Below are positions 25,708 through 36,074 of a DNA stretch of 43,469 nucleotides, in pieces. Position 1 is the stretch's first letter; every line of letters begins with the position of its first letter. A program made the position numbers and the translations under genes. The notes under the pieces were generated by a model. It had not been told where the DNA came from. It was given only the letters and a program-made list of their open reading frames with translations, and made no database searches. Origin of the DNA: Chara braunii (Eukaryota; Streptophyta; Charophyceae; Charales; Characeae); the NCBI GenBank assembly GCA_003427395.1, contig BFEA01000413.1, forward strand, positions 1,323,276 to 1,366,744, written 5' to 3'.

Positions 25708-25877
25708 GTCCCACGAGCAGCGTTGAGTTTCCTCAACGCCTGAATCTGACGTGTTTGTGGATCTGTGCAGAAATGGCGTTAAGTTTACTCCACAAGAACG
25801 TCCAGATTCAGGCGTTACTCCACAAACACGTCCAGATTCAGGCGTTGAAGATTCTCAACGCGCGCTGCTAGTGGGAC
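25708..25877. mobile_element. Foldback MITE with internal 30-bp duplication
   Basis: Ends GTCCCACGAGCAGCGTTGAG and its complement near GCGCGCTGCTAGTGGGAC. About 48 bp of each arm can pair. The unit CTCCACAAGAACGTCCAGATTC-type is repeated twice in the right arm (25791 and 25821). No target duplication can be named. Confidence 0.6.
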
Positions 25878-26292
25878 TCGGCCCCGGTCCCCGGGGTTGA
25901 GGCAGAGGTGGAATCGCTGGTAGGTGTTTCCTGTAAATTCCTGTGCACACAACATACGAAGCGGTGATGATGACGAGAGGAAGGGGAAGGAGGGGCAAAT
26001 GAGATCATATTGGAGGGACTTCTGAACTGTCCTTGCTGCGTGGCCCCCCTCGCAGTTCCCCTTTGTTGTCAAACGAACGGTTGTCAGTGAGAGCAGCTCA
26101 ATGATAAAAAAAAAAATTTATAAACCGAGATGATGGTCACGAGTCACGATGCGGACACGAGTGACTGCGACTGTCGAGACAATCTTCCGCTAGAATGTGG
26201 GAAGATGCACCGCCAATAGTCTGCCAGACTGCCATGCTTTCCTTGTGCTTTGGCCCGCGGCTCCGCGCACTCGCTGATGCCCCACGAACTTA

Positions 26293-26462
26293 GGGCCTCG
26301 CCACACCACTGTCGAAACGAAAAACGTTCCAATGCATGTTCTCACAGAAAGTGGCAAGATGCATCCGTGCCTATGAATAGCAGCAGATGCATCTGGCCAC
26401 TTTTTGGGGAAGATGCACAACCGGAGTGCCTTTTTCGTTTCGACAGTGGTGTGGCGAGGCCC
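26293..26462. mobile_element. Tourist-like MITE, intact (170 bp)
   Basis: Perfect 32-bp terminal inverted repeats beginning GGGCCTCGCCACACCACTGT. Flanked by TTA on both sides (26290-26292 and 26463-26465). A 3-bp TWA duplication and GGGCC termini are typical of PIF/Harbinger (Tourist) MITEs. Confidence 0.85.
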
Positions 26463-26544
26463 TTAAGCTGGGCCACGGTCCCAGCCGGCCCTAGTTTTGT
26501 TTCGGGTTGTGTGTGAGGAATTCCCGGCCTCATGGTTTATATTC

Positions 26545-26783
26545 TTGCGTTTTGGCCATTAGACACCGCCATGCGGGGTTTGGGGGGGGGTAGGGGGAGG
26601 TGCAGTGACTGGCCATNGCTCGGCGCTANCACCGCCGATTTCCCCCATCNNCAATGCCTGCCCACCCCTNGTCACCGTGANGAGGGACTGGTACAGCCTT
26701 GCTCTCGCACCACTGCTGTGGTGCCAACCTACCCCGTGGGCTGGGGAGATGCAGGTTGGTTGGTGTTCCCCCGTACTGCACAT
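26545..26783 (-). repeat. Dispersed repeat R1, minus-strand copy
   Basis: Inverted, diverged copy of 16571-16812, with several Ns. Starts TTTTGGCCATTAGACACC and ends near GTTCCCCCGTACTGCACATAC. Confidence 0.7.
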
Positions 26784-27180
26784 ACACTAGTGAGAGGATG
26801 AGATAGATTAGCAAGAAAAATGAGATAGATGAGAGAAGAATATAGCTTTTACAAAAAGAAAAAAGAAAAAAAAAAGAAAAGAAAGAAAGAATACACGGCT
26901 TTTATATTATAGAATTTCTTGCTTTTTCCCAAAAAAAAAAAAAAAAAAGAAACACCACTCGGCTTCTTCTGAATCGCGAGGTGCAAATTGAAACCACCAA
27001 TACTTGGGCGACGCCTTAGCGTTAATGCTACGAGAATTTCGCTACCGGCGGGCCGTCGATAAATCGTATCGACAGCCCGCGCCGCTTCAAAAAAGGTGCG
27101 GCCGGTGCAGCGCGCAGTGCCCAAGTACTGGTGGTTGAATGATAATTCTTTCCTTGCTCTCTGGTGATGGAAGCCTCTAA

Positions 27181-27472
27181 GGGCCTCATCCCACCCACCA
27201 CACTTACGGTAAGTAGAAGTCCGAAAGAAACGTAAAATCCCGGTCCGCAGGTTTTGCATTCGGCAAGTAAAATCGTACTCCACCGTCCCGACATTAAAGG
27301 AAATCTTACGTGAGTGGCATATCTATCTCATCCTCTCACTAATGTATTCACAATACATTAGTGAGAGAGCAAGGAAAGAATAATCATTCAATTTGAGTCC
27401 CGACATATCTATCTCATCCTCTCACTAATGTATTGTGAATACTTTCCTTGTAAGTATGGTGGGACGAGGCCC
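27181..27472. mobile_element. Tourist-like MITE subfamily, 292 bp
   Basis: Termini GGGCCTCATCCCACC and complement of GGTGGGACGAGGCCC; TAA on both sides (27178-27180 and 27473-27475). The interior contains a 31-bp palindrome CTCACTAATGTATT-CAC-AATACATTAGTGAG at 27331-27364 and a repeat of ACATATCTATCTCATCCTCTC. Confidence 0.8.
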
Positions 27473-27475
27473 TAA

Positions 27476-27500
27476 GGGCCCGCCACACCACTCCTTTTTT
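27476..27500. mobile_element. Left end of a further Tourist-like MITE
   Basis: GGGCCCGCCACACCACTCC starts directly after the TAA that closes 27181-27472. No matching right end is seen, so the copy is truncated. Confidence 0.5.
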
Positions 27501-28061
27501 TTTTTGTTTTTCTTTTGGAAAGTATTCACAATACATTGCAAAAGAACCAATCGACCCCACAATTCAATCCGGAGTTATCCTGGCAGCCTCAACCAGTTTC
27601 GCTTGGGAGCCATGCTCGAGGACCCACCTATATCTCAGGAACTAACTCTTCTGCTGCTGGGAACCGTGCCCAGCGTCCCATACTGTTAGCTAAATATCTT
27701 TCCAAAATTGAACCTTGAGGCGCAAGTTAGAAAAGGGGCTGCAATTGCAGTCCAGATTTGCTGATCCTTAAAAACCTGCGAAGGTGTTGGGGGCAACTTG
27801 CTTCCAATTATTCCTAGCTATTAGAGAGAGGATAGACAACCAGCATAAAACCTTTCCACCTCCGCTTCCTACTCTCCACATCAAAAAAACAAACCAACCT
27901 GTGGACTCAGACCCCTAGTCCATAGCGCTTCGGGCCTAAAGGCGGCCCTAATCAGTCATGTGTGTCTGAGAGCCAGGTGCAAAGAGTGTATTGACCCTCC
28001 CTGTTTTTTTTTTTTCTTTCTAAAAGTAATCTATTTTCTTCTCTCAATCTATTTCATCTTT

Positions 28062-28187
28062 CTTGGTAGTACGCATATATCTCATCGAAATGTGAAAAAG
28101 ACAAAAATTTGGCGGCCTCATCTGGCTATGTTCTAGCGGGAAGTTCATTCTCATTTTGCACATTTAGAGAGTGCTGTGGCGACGCCC
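28062..28187. mobile_element. Tourist-like MITE with lost left end
   Basis: Interior and right end (GCACATTTAGAGAGTGCTGTGGCGACGCCC, then TAA) match 28729-28850. The left terminus before TCGAAATGTG is missing. Confidence 0.7.
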
Positions 28188-28255
28188 TAAGCAGCTTCAG
28201 GGTAGGACTTGTCCGGAAAACCGCTTTTCATGTTTTCCATGCTTCCATAGATATC

Positions 28256-28380
28256 GGGCCGCGGTCCACTTCTCTCAACATGTATAAAAGACAGAAATTG
28301 TGACCGCGGTGTATCTTTCCATGTTCTACCGGAAGATTCACTCTCGTTTTGTACATGTCGAGAGTAGTGGAGCGAGGCCC
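28256..28380. mobile_element. Tourist-like MITE variant, 125 bp
   Basis: Starts GGGCCGCGGTCCACTTCTCTC and ends with the complement of GGGCCTCGCTCCACTACTCTC. Flanked on both sides by ATC rather than TAA/TTA. The interior motif TTTCCATGTTCTACCGGAAGATTC recurs elsewhere in the window. Confidence 0.7.
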
Positions 28381-28728
28381 ATCGAGTCATCGACTGCGTC
28401 CTGCGTTAGCGTGTCCTCCGATGGCAGCATTGCCTCTTTGTAACGCATCCCCGGTTCTGCAATCCCGCCCCCAAGCGCCATTGCATTGCATTTGCCCCCC
28501 AATGGCCCCATTGGATGTAGCTGCTGCGTGTGTAGTCTAGTTGCCCACATTTCTCTTTTTTTTTATATATTTTTTTGGAGATGTTGCACCACTCGTCATC
28601 CGGCAGGGTGTTGAATGCATCTCGACAGGCCCGATGTCTCGATGCATTCAAAATCTTGCAGGATGCTGAATGGTGCAACTAGGCCCATCTTCATGGTTGA
28701 ACCCTCTCCGTGCTGGAAACAACTCTAA

Positions 28729-28850
28729 GGGCCTCGCCACACCACTCTCGAAATGTGAAGAAGACAAAAATGTGGCGGGTGCATCTGGCCATGTTCTAGC
28801 AGCAAGTTCGTTCTCATTTTGCACATTTCGAGAGTGGTGTGGCGATGCCC
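28729..28850. mobile_element. Tourist-like MITE, intact (122 bp)
   Basis: 29-bp TIRs with a single mismatch (GGGCCTCGCC versus GGGCATCGCC). TAA on both sides (28726-28728, 28851-28853). Confidence 0.88.
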
Positions 28851-28853
28851 TAA

Positions 28854-29271
28854 GGGCCTTGCCACACCACTCTTGAAACGGGGAATTTTTTCAAGAGCTG
28901 TCAGATGTTCTCAAGAGTTGGGTCTTCAAGAGTTTTCGGCCCCTCACCACACAGCACTCTCGAAAGGGCAATGGTGTTAGACAGAGGATGAAAAACGACA
29001 GTCATACAGCTTTGTTTTTTTCGAATGGAGTCAGGATAACGGCCTGGCAACTCTTGAAAATCGAAAGTCCCTCAAGGGTTCAGGCAAGGACGCTCAAGGA
29101 CGCTTGGAAACGCACGAGTTGCAGGCTGGGGTTTCCCATCTTTCAAGAGCTGCTCTTGAAACGGTTTCAAGAGCCACGCTGACAGCTCTTGACTGCCCGA
29201 AGTGTGAAGAGGCTGTGTGGCGATGCAGCAACTCTTGAAAAAGAGTTTTCAACAGTGGTGTGGAGAGGCCA
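28854..29271. mobile_element. Composite Tourist-like element (418 bp)
   Basis: Starts GGGCCTTGCCACACCACTCTTGAAA right after the TAA of the previous element. Ends GTGGTGTGGAGAGGCCA followed by TAA (29272-29274). A second set of TIR-like ends at 28939 (GGCCCCTCACCACACAGC) and near 29228 suggests nesting. The interior is crowded with CTCTTGAAA and TTTCAAGAG motifs that can pair with one another. Confidence 0.65.
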
Positions 29272-29541
29272 TAATACTGGAGTGTTGGCCTATCGGCATC
29301 ACATCATCCTTTTGGATCCTACGCTTCTTTATGAGGAACGATGCCAGGCTGGCCCATCCTAGCTCCGTTCTTTTGTGCACACTGCTTTTGGCCGATTGGG
29401 CTCATTGCACTCAACAATGCATACACCAGGTTAGCCCTGTACCTAAAACACACTGTGAGAAGATTGAGCCTCATTTGCCTTTTTTATCTTCTTGATTGGA
29501 AAAGAAAAGCATGGGGGGATGCTGGACCCTGTTTCCTCTTT

Positions 29542-29574
<33 letters not shown>

Positions 29575-29705
29575 AAANAACAGCCTGAGCGGCTGCTAGG
29601 GGTGCTGATAAGAGCAGACACCGCTAGCACCATCGGGAAGGCTCCATCTATTGTTGGTGGGGAACCACACCGGCTGGAAACCGGGTCCAGCGTCCCATTG
29701 ATACA
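29575..29705 (+). repeat. Dispersed repeat R2, copy 1
   Basis: Shares the tail GGCTGGAAACCGGGTCCAGCGTCCCATTGATACATCTTT with 32125-32272. A shorter relative is at 27655-27690. A 27-nt T run precedes it. Probably a SINE. Confidence 0.6.
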
Positions 29706-30123
29706 TCTTTGCCTTAGAAAAACATAGGGAAAAAAAACGAGAAAATTCGGAAGAAGAAAATAATGCGATGGTCCAGTAAGGACCCTTCTTCTGTCATATG
29801 GCCCGACTCAGGAAAAGGGAGGAGCCACTGGGGCCCTGGGGACCACCAGTGGAAACTGCCTCCCATTTACTCACCTGGTCCTAGTTGCTGTGTTCTCGTC
29901 GAAGAGAGTCTTCAGATTGCTGGGAGATGCTCGGCTTCGCTGTAGATCACTGTGGACGGTGTAGCCAAACACAGTATCTCCGGGGAACTTCAAGGACAAT
30001 TGTGATGTTCCGGGCCAGAATGGATCAGGTCAGGGCTCATGGGGGTCGAGCCGTGGCCCATGGGTGACAATGAGGGAGGCTACTTTTTGTATGAACCCTC
30101 TGCGGCTAGAGTACGAGTCCCGT

Positions 30124-30620
30124 TTGACTCTCAACAGTGGGAATGGACAGGGGAGCAGCACATGCACTCTAGACCCGTTTTACCCTCTACAGTGGGAATG
30201 GACAGGGGAGCAGCACATGCGAGCGCAGGAACACAGTGCAAGCGGGCAAACCTCTTCACCTCAGTACGTGGTGATAAATGGGTTTATTGGTGGAGTCGCT
30301 GGGGTTTATTGGTGGGCCAGCGACTCGTCACCATTGAAAAAGAGCCTAGCTCTAACATGGTAATAAATATGTGGGCCAGAGACCCACCATTGAAAAATGA
30401 GAAACTAAGAGACTTCGCATGGGCCCAAACTTCCCAAAGTGTTCCAAATATGCCAAGATCATGCCCACCAAGTATTGGACCCACCCCTACTAACGTGGCA
30501 AGAAACAGGTGGGGTCCGAGACTCGCAATTGAAAAAGATGGGGGGACCTGCCTCTGAACTTCTGAAGTGGTAGTAAATAGGTGGGACCTAAAGCCTAAAC
30601 CAAAAAGGATCTGATAGACT
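30124..30620. repeat. Diverged minisatellite region
   Basis: A 31-bp motif (CAGTGGGAATGGACAGGGGA...) is repeated at 30135-30165 and 30190-30220. From 30290 on, units with GTGGGCC-AGA-CC-CATTGAAAAA and CCAA-ATGCCAAGAT-ATGCCCACCA recur imperfectly. Confidence 0.55.
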
Positions 30621-30778
30621 TTATACGGTCCAAATAATATGCCAAGATAATGCCCACCAACTCCATAGCCTAAAGGCATTGAAGTGGAGAATCTGGAGAT
30701 TTGGCACAGGTGCCTTTTCACTACAGATTGGTGAGTGTCAAGGTTAGGACTCAGAGCAAAGAAGTATATAATATATCT

Positions 30779-31414
30779 ACTCCGCGGGTGACCGCTGCAC
30801 AGTTTCGAATTCGCAGGAATAACAGTCCACTCCAAGCTTGGGCGGAGACAAGTTCGAAACTCCAAGCTTGGGCGAAGACAAGTTCAAAACTGCAAGGAAA
30901 AATGCGTTCGACGGCCTACCGGAAACGCAGAGGGGCCCATCGAGATACAGGGAGTGAATCTTCGCTAGAACATGGAAAGATACAGCGCCATGATTTTTGT
31001 CTTTTGCGCAAAGGGGATACACGGGCCCAACGAGATACACAGGACAACCTATGCGTGTCATCCTTGGGACCTCGTGGCGGTGCATCTTTCCATGTTCTAG
31101 TGGAAGATTCACTCTCGTTTTTTTGTTTTTTTTTCAAGCACTGTCGCGTGGCTGGCCACTGCCGCGATGCCTCGGCCACATCCGAGGTAAAAAAAAGGAA
31201 AAAAAAAAAAAGAAAGAGAGAGCATCCCGTCGCGTGGCTGGGCCACGGCCGCGATGCCTCGGCAGTGGCCAAGATTTTTAAAAAAATAATAACAATAATG
31301 CAATTTCGAACTTGTCTTCGCCCAAGCTTGGAGTTTCGAGCTTGTCTTCGCCCAAGCTTGGAGTGGACTGTTATTCCTGCGAATTCGAAACTGTGCAGCG
31401 GTCACCCGCGGAGT
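30779..31414. mobile_element. Inverted-repeat element, 636 bp, with 117-bp arms
   Basis: Arms 30779-30895 and 31298-31414 are near-perfect complements beginning ACTCCGCGGGTGACCGC. Each arm ends in two copies of a 30-bp unit (CCAAGCTTGGGCGAAGACAA...). The interior contains an older inverted MITE pair (30950-30990 and 31075-31118) and a GC-rich direct repeat (31143-31177, 31227-31262). No clear target duplication and no transposase. Confidence 0.8.
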
Positions 31415-31789
31415 TGTCTCTATAACCTGGGCTTTCGTACAGTGGCAAAACCTCGTCAAAAGCGGCAGTTAAAAATATGTGAGGTGGGAGGAAAATATAT
31501 GGATGTCAACCGATGAGGTGAAGGCAGCTTGGGAGAAGGAAAAAAAAACTCTGTCGAAGTCCAGAGCAACGGTGGAGGATCGGCTCATGGCATGCCCTAT
31601 GGTTGCTCAGATATGGAGGTGGTGGGATGCTGCATAGGCAGTTTCTACACAGCCATCATCTGCCTTGCGATCCCCAGAGTATCCCATTGGGTCAGATGAA
31701 TGACAAGTGCCGCCAATGTCTGCTCAGGTGGCTCCAGTAGAGAGTGATGTTCCTACCATGAGGTGAGAAAAGGAGTTGGAGGGTGTCCA

Positions 31790-31870
31790 GTTGATGTAGC
31801 TCAGTGGTTAGAGCACCGGTTCAAAATATGCATTGTGGTATAATGTTACGGCTTCAAAACCTTGCAACAG
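31790..31870 (+). repeat. tRNA-derived SINE head, degenerate
   Basis: TAGCTCAGTGGTTAGAGCACC at 31797-31817 is a textbook tRNA D-arm/A box. The B box is poor (CGGCTTCAAAACC, 31850-31862), and no cloverleaf closes, so it is not a tRNA gene. Confidence 0.6.
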
Positions 31871-32124
31871 TGCACATGGACACTGGCAGGACGCACAGCT
31901 GGACATACACCCCCTTGGGATGACGCAGGTGAGCTATTACAAAGACTGCCTGTGCACCACCCGAGGGGTAGCCCATGGCTGTTGTATGCTGGGACCGGGC
32001 GAGGGTGGGGTGTCCTGATGTTCTTGGTCTATGGGGTGGTCATGAGACAAGGAAAAAAAAAAGAGACTGCTGGGTGATTTTACGGTCTAGCAGAGCATAG
32101 TCACAGACTGTTTCTTTTTCCTTT

Positions 32125-32272
32125 TTGCAAAAAGAGCCCTTGTGTAAGCCCTCTGTCCTGGCAGTGGTAAGAGAACTGTCAGAATTGAGAGCTTATCTGC
32201 TGGGCTGCTCCATCCATTGGTGGGGAGCGGCACCTGCTGGAAACCGGGTCCATTGTCCCATTGATACATCTT
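32125..32272 (+). repeat. Dispersed repeat R2, copy 2
   Basis: Tail GCTGGAAACCGGGTCCATTGTCCCATTGATACATCTTT matches copy 1 at 29575-29705. The 5' half is more diverged. Confidence 0.6.
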
Positions 32273-32599
32273 TCAACACAGAGACTTCCAATCGTTGTTC
32301 CCAGCACTGTGGTCTTTTCAATTGTCAGTCCAGGGCTCCGTTGCCCCATGGAGCTGCCAGTATCACCGATCCCATCTTGGAGCGCCCCTTGTCTATTTGC
32401 TGAGCCCTATTCAGCAGCCCCCTTGTTCATTATTACGTCGTCTGTGCCTTGAAACCCATTAAACCTTATACCCTCTCAAAACCCATGCATACCACTTTCT
32501 TGATTCTTAAAGGCCGCGGCAACAGAGAGCAGCACAATGAGACAAGGCTATTGCAGCACATCTGAATCTGCCTTATGTGTCACTGGGTGATTGAGAACC

Positions 32600-33060
32600 C
32601 TTGTACCGTAGACCGGTTGGTTCCCTTATCCCTTGTCAGAGCTGCGTACGTAGTCCAAGGGCCCTGCTCCCCCGGGTGTGTCGGTCTTCACAGTTCCAAC
32701 TGCAGGGCCTGTGGCAGCGAGACGTGAGTTGTCGCTTTGGTCTTGGTGTCATCACTGTTGTTGTTGCCTGTTATTGTCAGTCACTCCACCGTACGCATTT
32801 CTGTTGTCTTGTCAGGTGTGGCCATTGCAAGCCACAAAGCTGCAGGTCAAGCAGTCGGGAGGGCAAGGGCGGGAAAAGGTGTCGCGGTGGGGCGACGGCG
32901 AGAGGGGGGGCGGGGGGGGAGGGGCGGTGACCGGATTGGATGCCAAGGGCAAGGCGGGGCAAGCGTGGGGTGGGGGAGTGGCTGGGCAGGCTGGGCAGGC
33001 TTGGGAGGAGGACGAAGTTAGGCTGGAGGTACGGGACCACAGACTGTCTCACAATATAGG
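32600..33060. other. GC-rich stretch without a recognised gene
   Basis: G-rich repeats such as GGGGCGGGGGGGGAGGGG at 32905-32927 and GGCTGGGCAGGCTGGGCAGG at 32980-33000. Open frames on both strands look compositional. Confidence 0.4.
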
Positions 33061-33079
33061 TCAATAGGTTAGGTCGCTT

Positions 33080-33253
33080 GCACAATTCACATGAGGTCCC
33101 GTGTTCGATACCAGATCACGACTTCGGGCTGGTCATCCTCCTAGTGCATAGCAGTGCCGTACCCCCATTCACCGTTCACGGGGTCTGTGAACGGAGCCGG
33201 TCATAGAATTCACGGAGTTCACGACACGGGAGTTCATGGAGTTCACGGAGAGC

Positions 33254-33289
<36 letters not shown>

Positions 33290-34440
33290 GCTGGGGGGTA
33301 TGTTTTTTTTTTATAGGAGGGTGGGGGACATCGAAGGGTAACTCCCTATAATTTTTTCAAATTTTTGTTTTCACGAATAATTTTTTTTTTTAATTAAAAA
33401 CGAGAAAAAAAAATTCAACCAGCTAAAATAAGCATTTTCTTTTGCTATTTTGTAGGTCATTCCGACTTTTTTTTTTTTTTTCAATGTCACCACGCTGTGG
33501 GGCTTGAGGCGAATGTACCTGGNGGACCCCCCCAAAAAAAAAAAAAAACAAAAAAAAACACCACTCTTTAGTGGTCGGCCCGTTCATCGTGAACGGCCAT
33601 TCACCAAAAAAACACCAAATGAACGGCCGGTCACGTTCAAGTGACCGGTGCCGGTCACGTTCACGGGTCCCGCACTGGTGCATAGTCAAGGGTTGAGGCT
33701 GGCATAGCAGTTCCTTAGTACGGGATGCCGGGGACAGGAGATACTGCACCTTACCGGGGGGCCGGAATGGGCTCCAGGGACATAACGAGGGAACAGAGGA
33801 TTGTTAGCTCTCAGACTACCATACAACACAGGGTCAATAGATTCTCAGCGTTGGCTATCCTCCTAGTACGTAGCTTACGGTTGAGGCTGGCATAGCAGTT
33901 CCTTAGTATGGGATGTCGGGGGTGCTAGAAGGTACTGCACCTTACAGAGCGGCCGGAACGGGCTCCAGGGATACTATACGAGGGAGCGGAGGGTCCCCAA
34001 CTCTCTACCACCACACAATAGAACAACGATTCACGTACGATTCACATGAGGTCCTGTTTTCATTACCAGATCATGACTTAGGGCTGGTCATCCTCCTAGT
34101 ACGTAGTCAAGGGTTGAGGCTGGCATAGCAGTTCCTTAGTACGGGATGTCGGGGGTGTCAGGAGATACTGCACCTTACCCCAGGGCCGAAACGGGCTCAC
34201 AAGGAACAGAGGATTGTCAGCTCTCAGATTACCATACAACACAGGTTTAAGGGTTGGCTATCCTCCTAGACGCCTAGTACGTAGCTTAGGGTTGAGGCTG
34301 GCATAGTAGTTCTTTAGTACGAGGTGTTGGGGTTGTGAGAAGATACTGCACCTTACTACGGGGCCGGAATGGGCTCCAGGGATATACGAGGGAGCGGAGG
34401 ACCCCCAACTGTCTACCATCATGCATTATGCCAGCAACTA
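33080..34440 (+). repeat. Array of about 180-230 bp diverged repeat units
   Basis: The phrase GGTTGAGGCTGGCATAGCAGTTCCTTAGTACGGG recurs at about 33690, 33879, 34112 and 34290. CCTCCTAGTACGTAG comes before it, and GATACTGCACCTTACC...CGGGCTCCAGGGA follows. The first unit begins with GTGTTCGATACC (33101-33112), which resembles a pol III B box, so the units may be SINE-derived. A hAT-like element interrupts the first unit. Confidence 0.75.
33152..33677. mobile_element. hAT-like non-autonomous element (526 bp)
   Basis: Termini CAGTGCCGTACCC and complement CAGTGCGGGACCC. A perfect 8-bp duplication GTGCATAG lies at 33144-33151 and 33678-33685. Uninterrupted sister units (CTAGTACGTAGTCAAGGG) show the empty site. 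The subterminal regions carry many GTTCACGG/CCGTGAAC motifs, as transposase-binding repeats of hAT elements often do. The interior is mainly T and A runs, with no transposase. Confidence 0.88.
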
Positions 34441-34639
34441 CACATTCGGTTGCACGCTAAGTATACGACACTAGTTCAACACCGTGGTTATCCTCGGTCC
34501 ACACCAACCGAGCCATCAAGATTGCAGTTGGGAACTGGTTTTGGGATCTTGGCACTTGGCACATCAATTACAACCGTGGACCTACTACATCGAAGACCTA
34601 CAAACATTTCAATTTGCATAATATCATCGTAAATCTACG

Positions 34640-34935
34640 CACAAAAGACATCCATTCATCATCAATGGTTATCGTGACTCGATGCGACACTCACCCAGGC
34701 TGAGGCACGGCCTCGTTGGCCCGACCAGTCCACTGCCTTGTCTTGTGACAATATAAGTCACAGGTGCTTGACCACCCACAATATAGCTTGTGAGCCTTCC
34801 CGAGCTGCACCCTCCAGGCCCTGACCGGTCGGAACATATATTACAAACGCAAACCTGCATGCACGCCACACAAGTGTCAAGTCCTACAGAGGTCGAGTCA
34901 TTTTTTCCTTGCCTTGATTTGGTGAAAGGACTACC
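34640..34935 (+). promoter_or_regulatory. Possible promoter and leader of the exon at 34936
   Basis: TATA-like ACATATATTA at 34834-34843 and AATATAAG at 34749-34756. The first would place transcription start near 34865 and give a leader of about 70 nt. No other gene is seen here. Confidence 0.35.
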
Positions 34936-35053
34936 ATGTCGCAGTCCCTGGGGTTTCGTCGTCTGTCAGTTGCACCGTTATCATCGTCATTCAAGTCGGT
35001 TAGAAGTCAACAATTTTCGGTCTCGTCTTCCCTGTTTGTCTATTTCCACCCTG
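34936..35053 (+). CDS. Candidate first exon with an organelle-targeting presequence
   Basis: ATG in the context GGACTACCATGTC opens 39 codons starting MSQSLGFRRLSVAPLSSS. The exon ends CAC CCT G, directly followed by GTAAGT, a consensus plant 5' splice site. The segment has no acidic residue, four basic residues and many Ser/Leu/Phe/Val. It also contains RSQQFSVSS, close to the R-x-F-S-x-S style of mitochondrial cleavage sites. A chloroplast presequence is possible. I cannot find a convincing next exon. The nearest good acceptor (CCTTGCAG at 35512-35519) leads quickly to a stop, so the rest of the gene may lie beyond a long transposon-filled intron or outside the window. The mature product is unknown. 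Confidence 0.42.
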
Positions 35054-35599
35054 GTAAGTCCGTCCTTTCTCACCCCCATATCTCACCATGAAGCTGTCTA
35101 CCTGCAGAATTGGAGACCAACCGCCTCCCCATCCTCTTCCTGCCGCCAATCCGACTCCCCACCACCAGCCCGCAAGACCTGCATCCCCGTCCACTACGTC
35201 TTCTTTGCACTGAGTCTCACTCGCTTCCGTCAACCTACCGCTATTTGATCCTTTCCTTCTTTCCTTTTTCCCCTTTAATCTCAGGAAATCCCTTCAGATG
35301 AACAATAGGCCAATATCTTGTCCTCTCTCACCACTTCCCTATGCTCCTCCATAACTCCTCCCCCCATTTTCGCTAATCAAAACATCCAGTGCATTTTCGT
35401 ATTGGATCCTCCGACAACTTCACTTCTTCCACTTCACTTTTTTTCCCTCCCCTTAAGCTCACTTCAGTAACTTTTTTCCCTCCCCTTAATCTTACCCGCC
35501 ACTTTCACCTCCTTGCAGTCAAGCTTCGTGCAAGGAAGATACGATTCTAATCTCGTTACTTTCAATCTCCTCGAGTTCGTAGAAGATGTTGCTTTCTGC

Positions 35600-35785
35600 T
35601 TGGGTAGCACAGCGTACACGTACGCGGGCTCCGCATACGTGCATACGCGTATGCACGTATGCACATACGTGTCACATACTTATGTGCGCGTACGCAAATT
35701 TAAGGCCCACCTACGTGGTCACATCGGGCTGTTTCCCGGGGTTGTCTTGGCCCGGTAGGGGTTGGGGGGTGGGCGATGGGATTGG

Positions 35786-35849
<64 letters not shown>

Positions 35850-36041
35850 GAAGCCTCCTCCTCCTCCTCCTCCTCCTCCTGCCAATCTTCTTCCTCGTCC
35901 TGGTCCTCGGCCCGTGGTACTGTCTGTCTGTCTGTCTGTCCAGTACCACGGGCGGAGGAGGAGGGGTAGGAGAAGGAGGAGGAGGAGGAGGAGACAGACA
36001 GACAGACAGACAAACAAACAGACAGGAGGGGGAGGACAGAT

Positions 36042-36074
<33 letters not shown>

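Noticed and set aside
31790-31870. Functional tRNA gene
   Set aside because: Only the D-arm is good; acceptor and T stems do not form.
33080-34440. CRISPR array
   Set aside because: Repeats are long, diverged and irregularly spaced, and the genome is eukaryotic.
34945-35000. Minus-strand GATGA...GGTGCAACT...GACGAAAC resembling the hammerhead
   Set aside because: The CU of the core is missing and no upstream partner for helix III is found; the plus strand is better explained as an exon.
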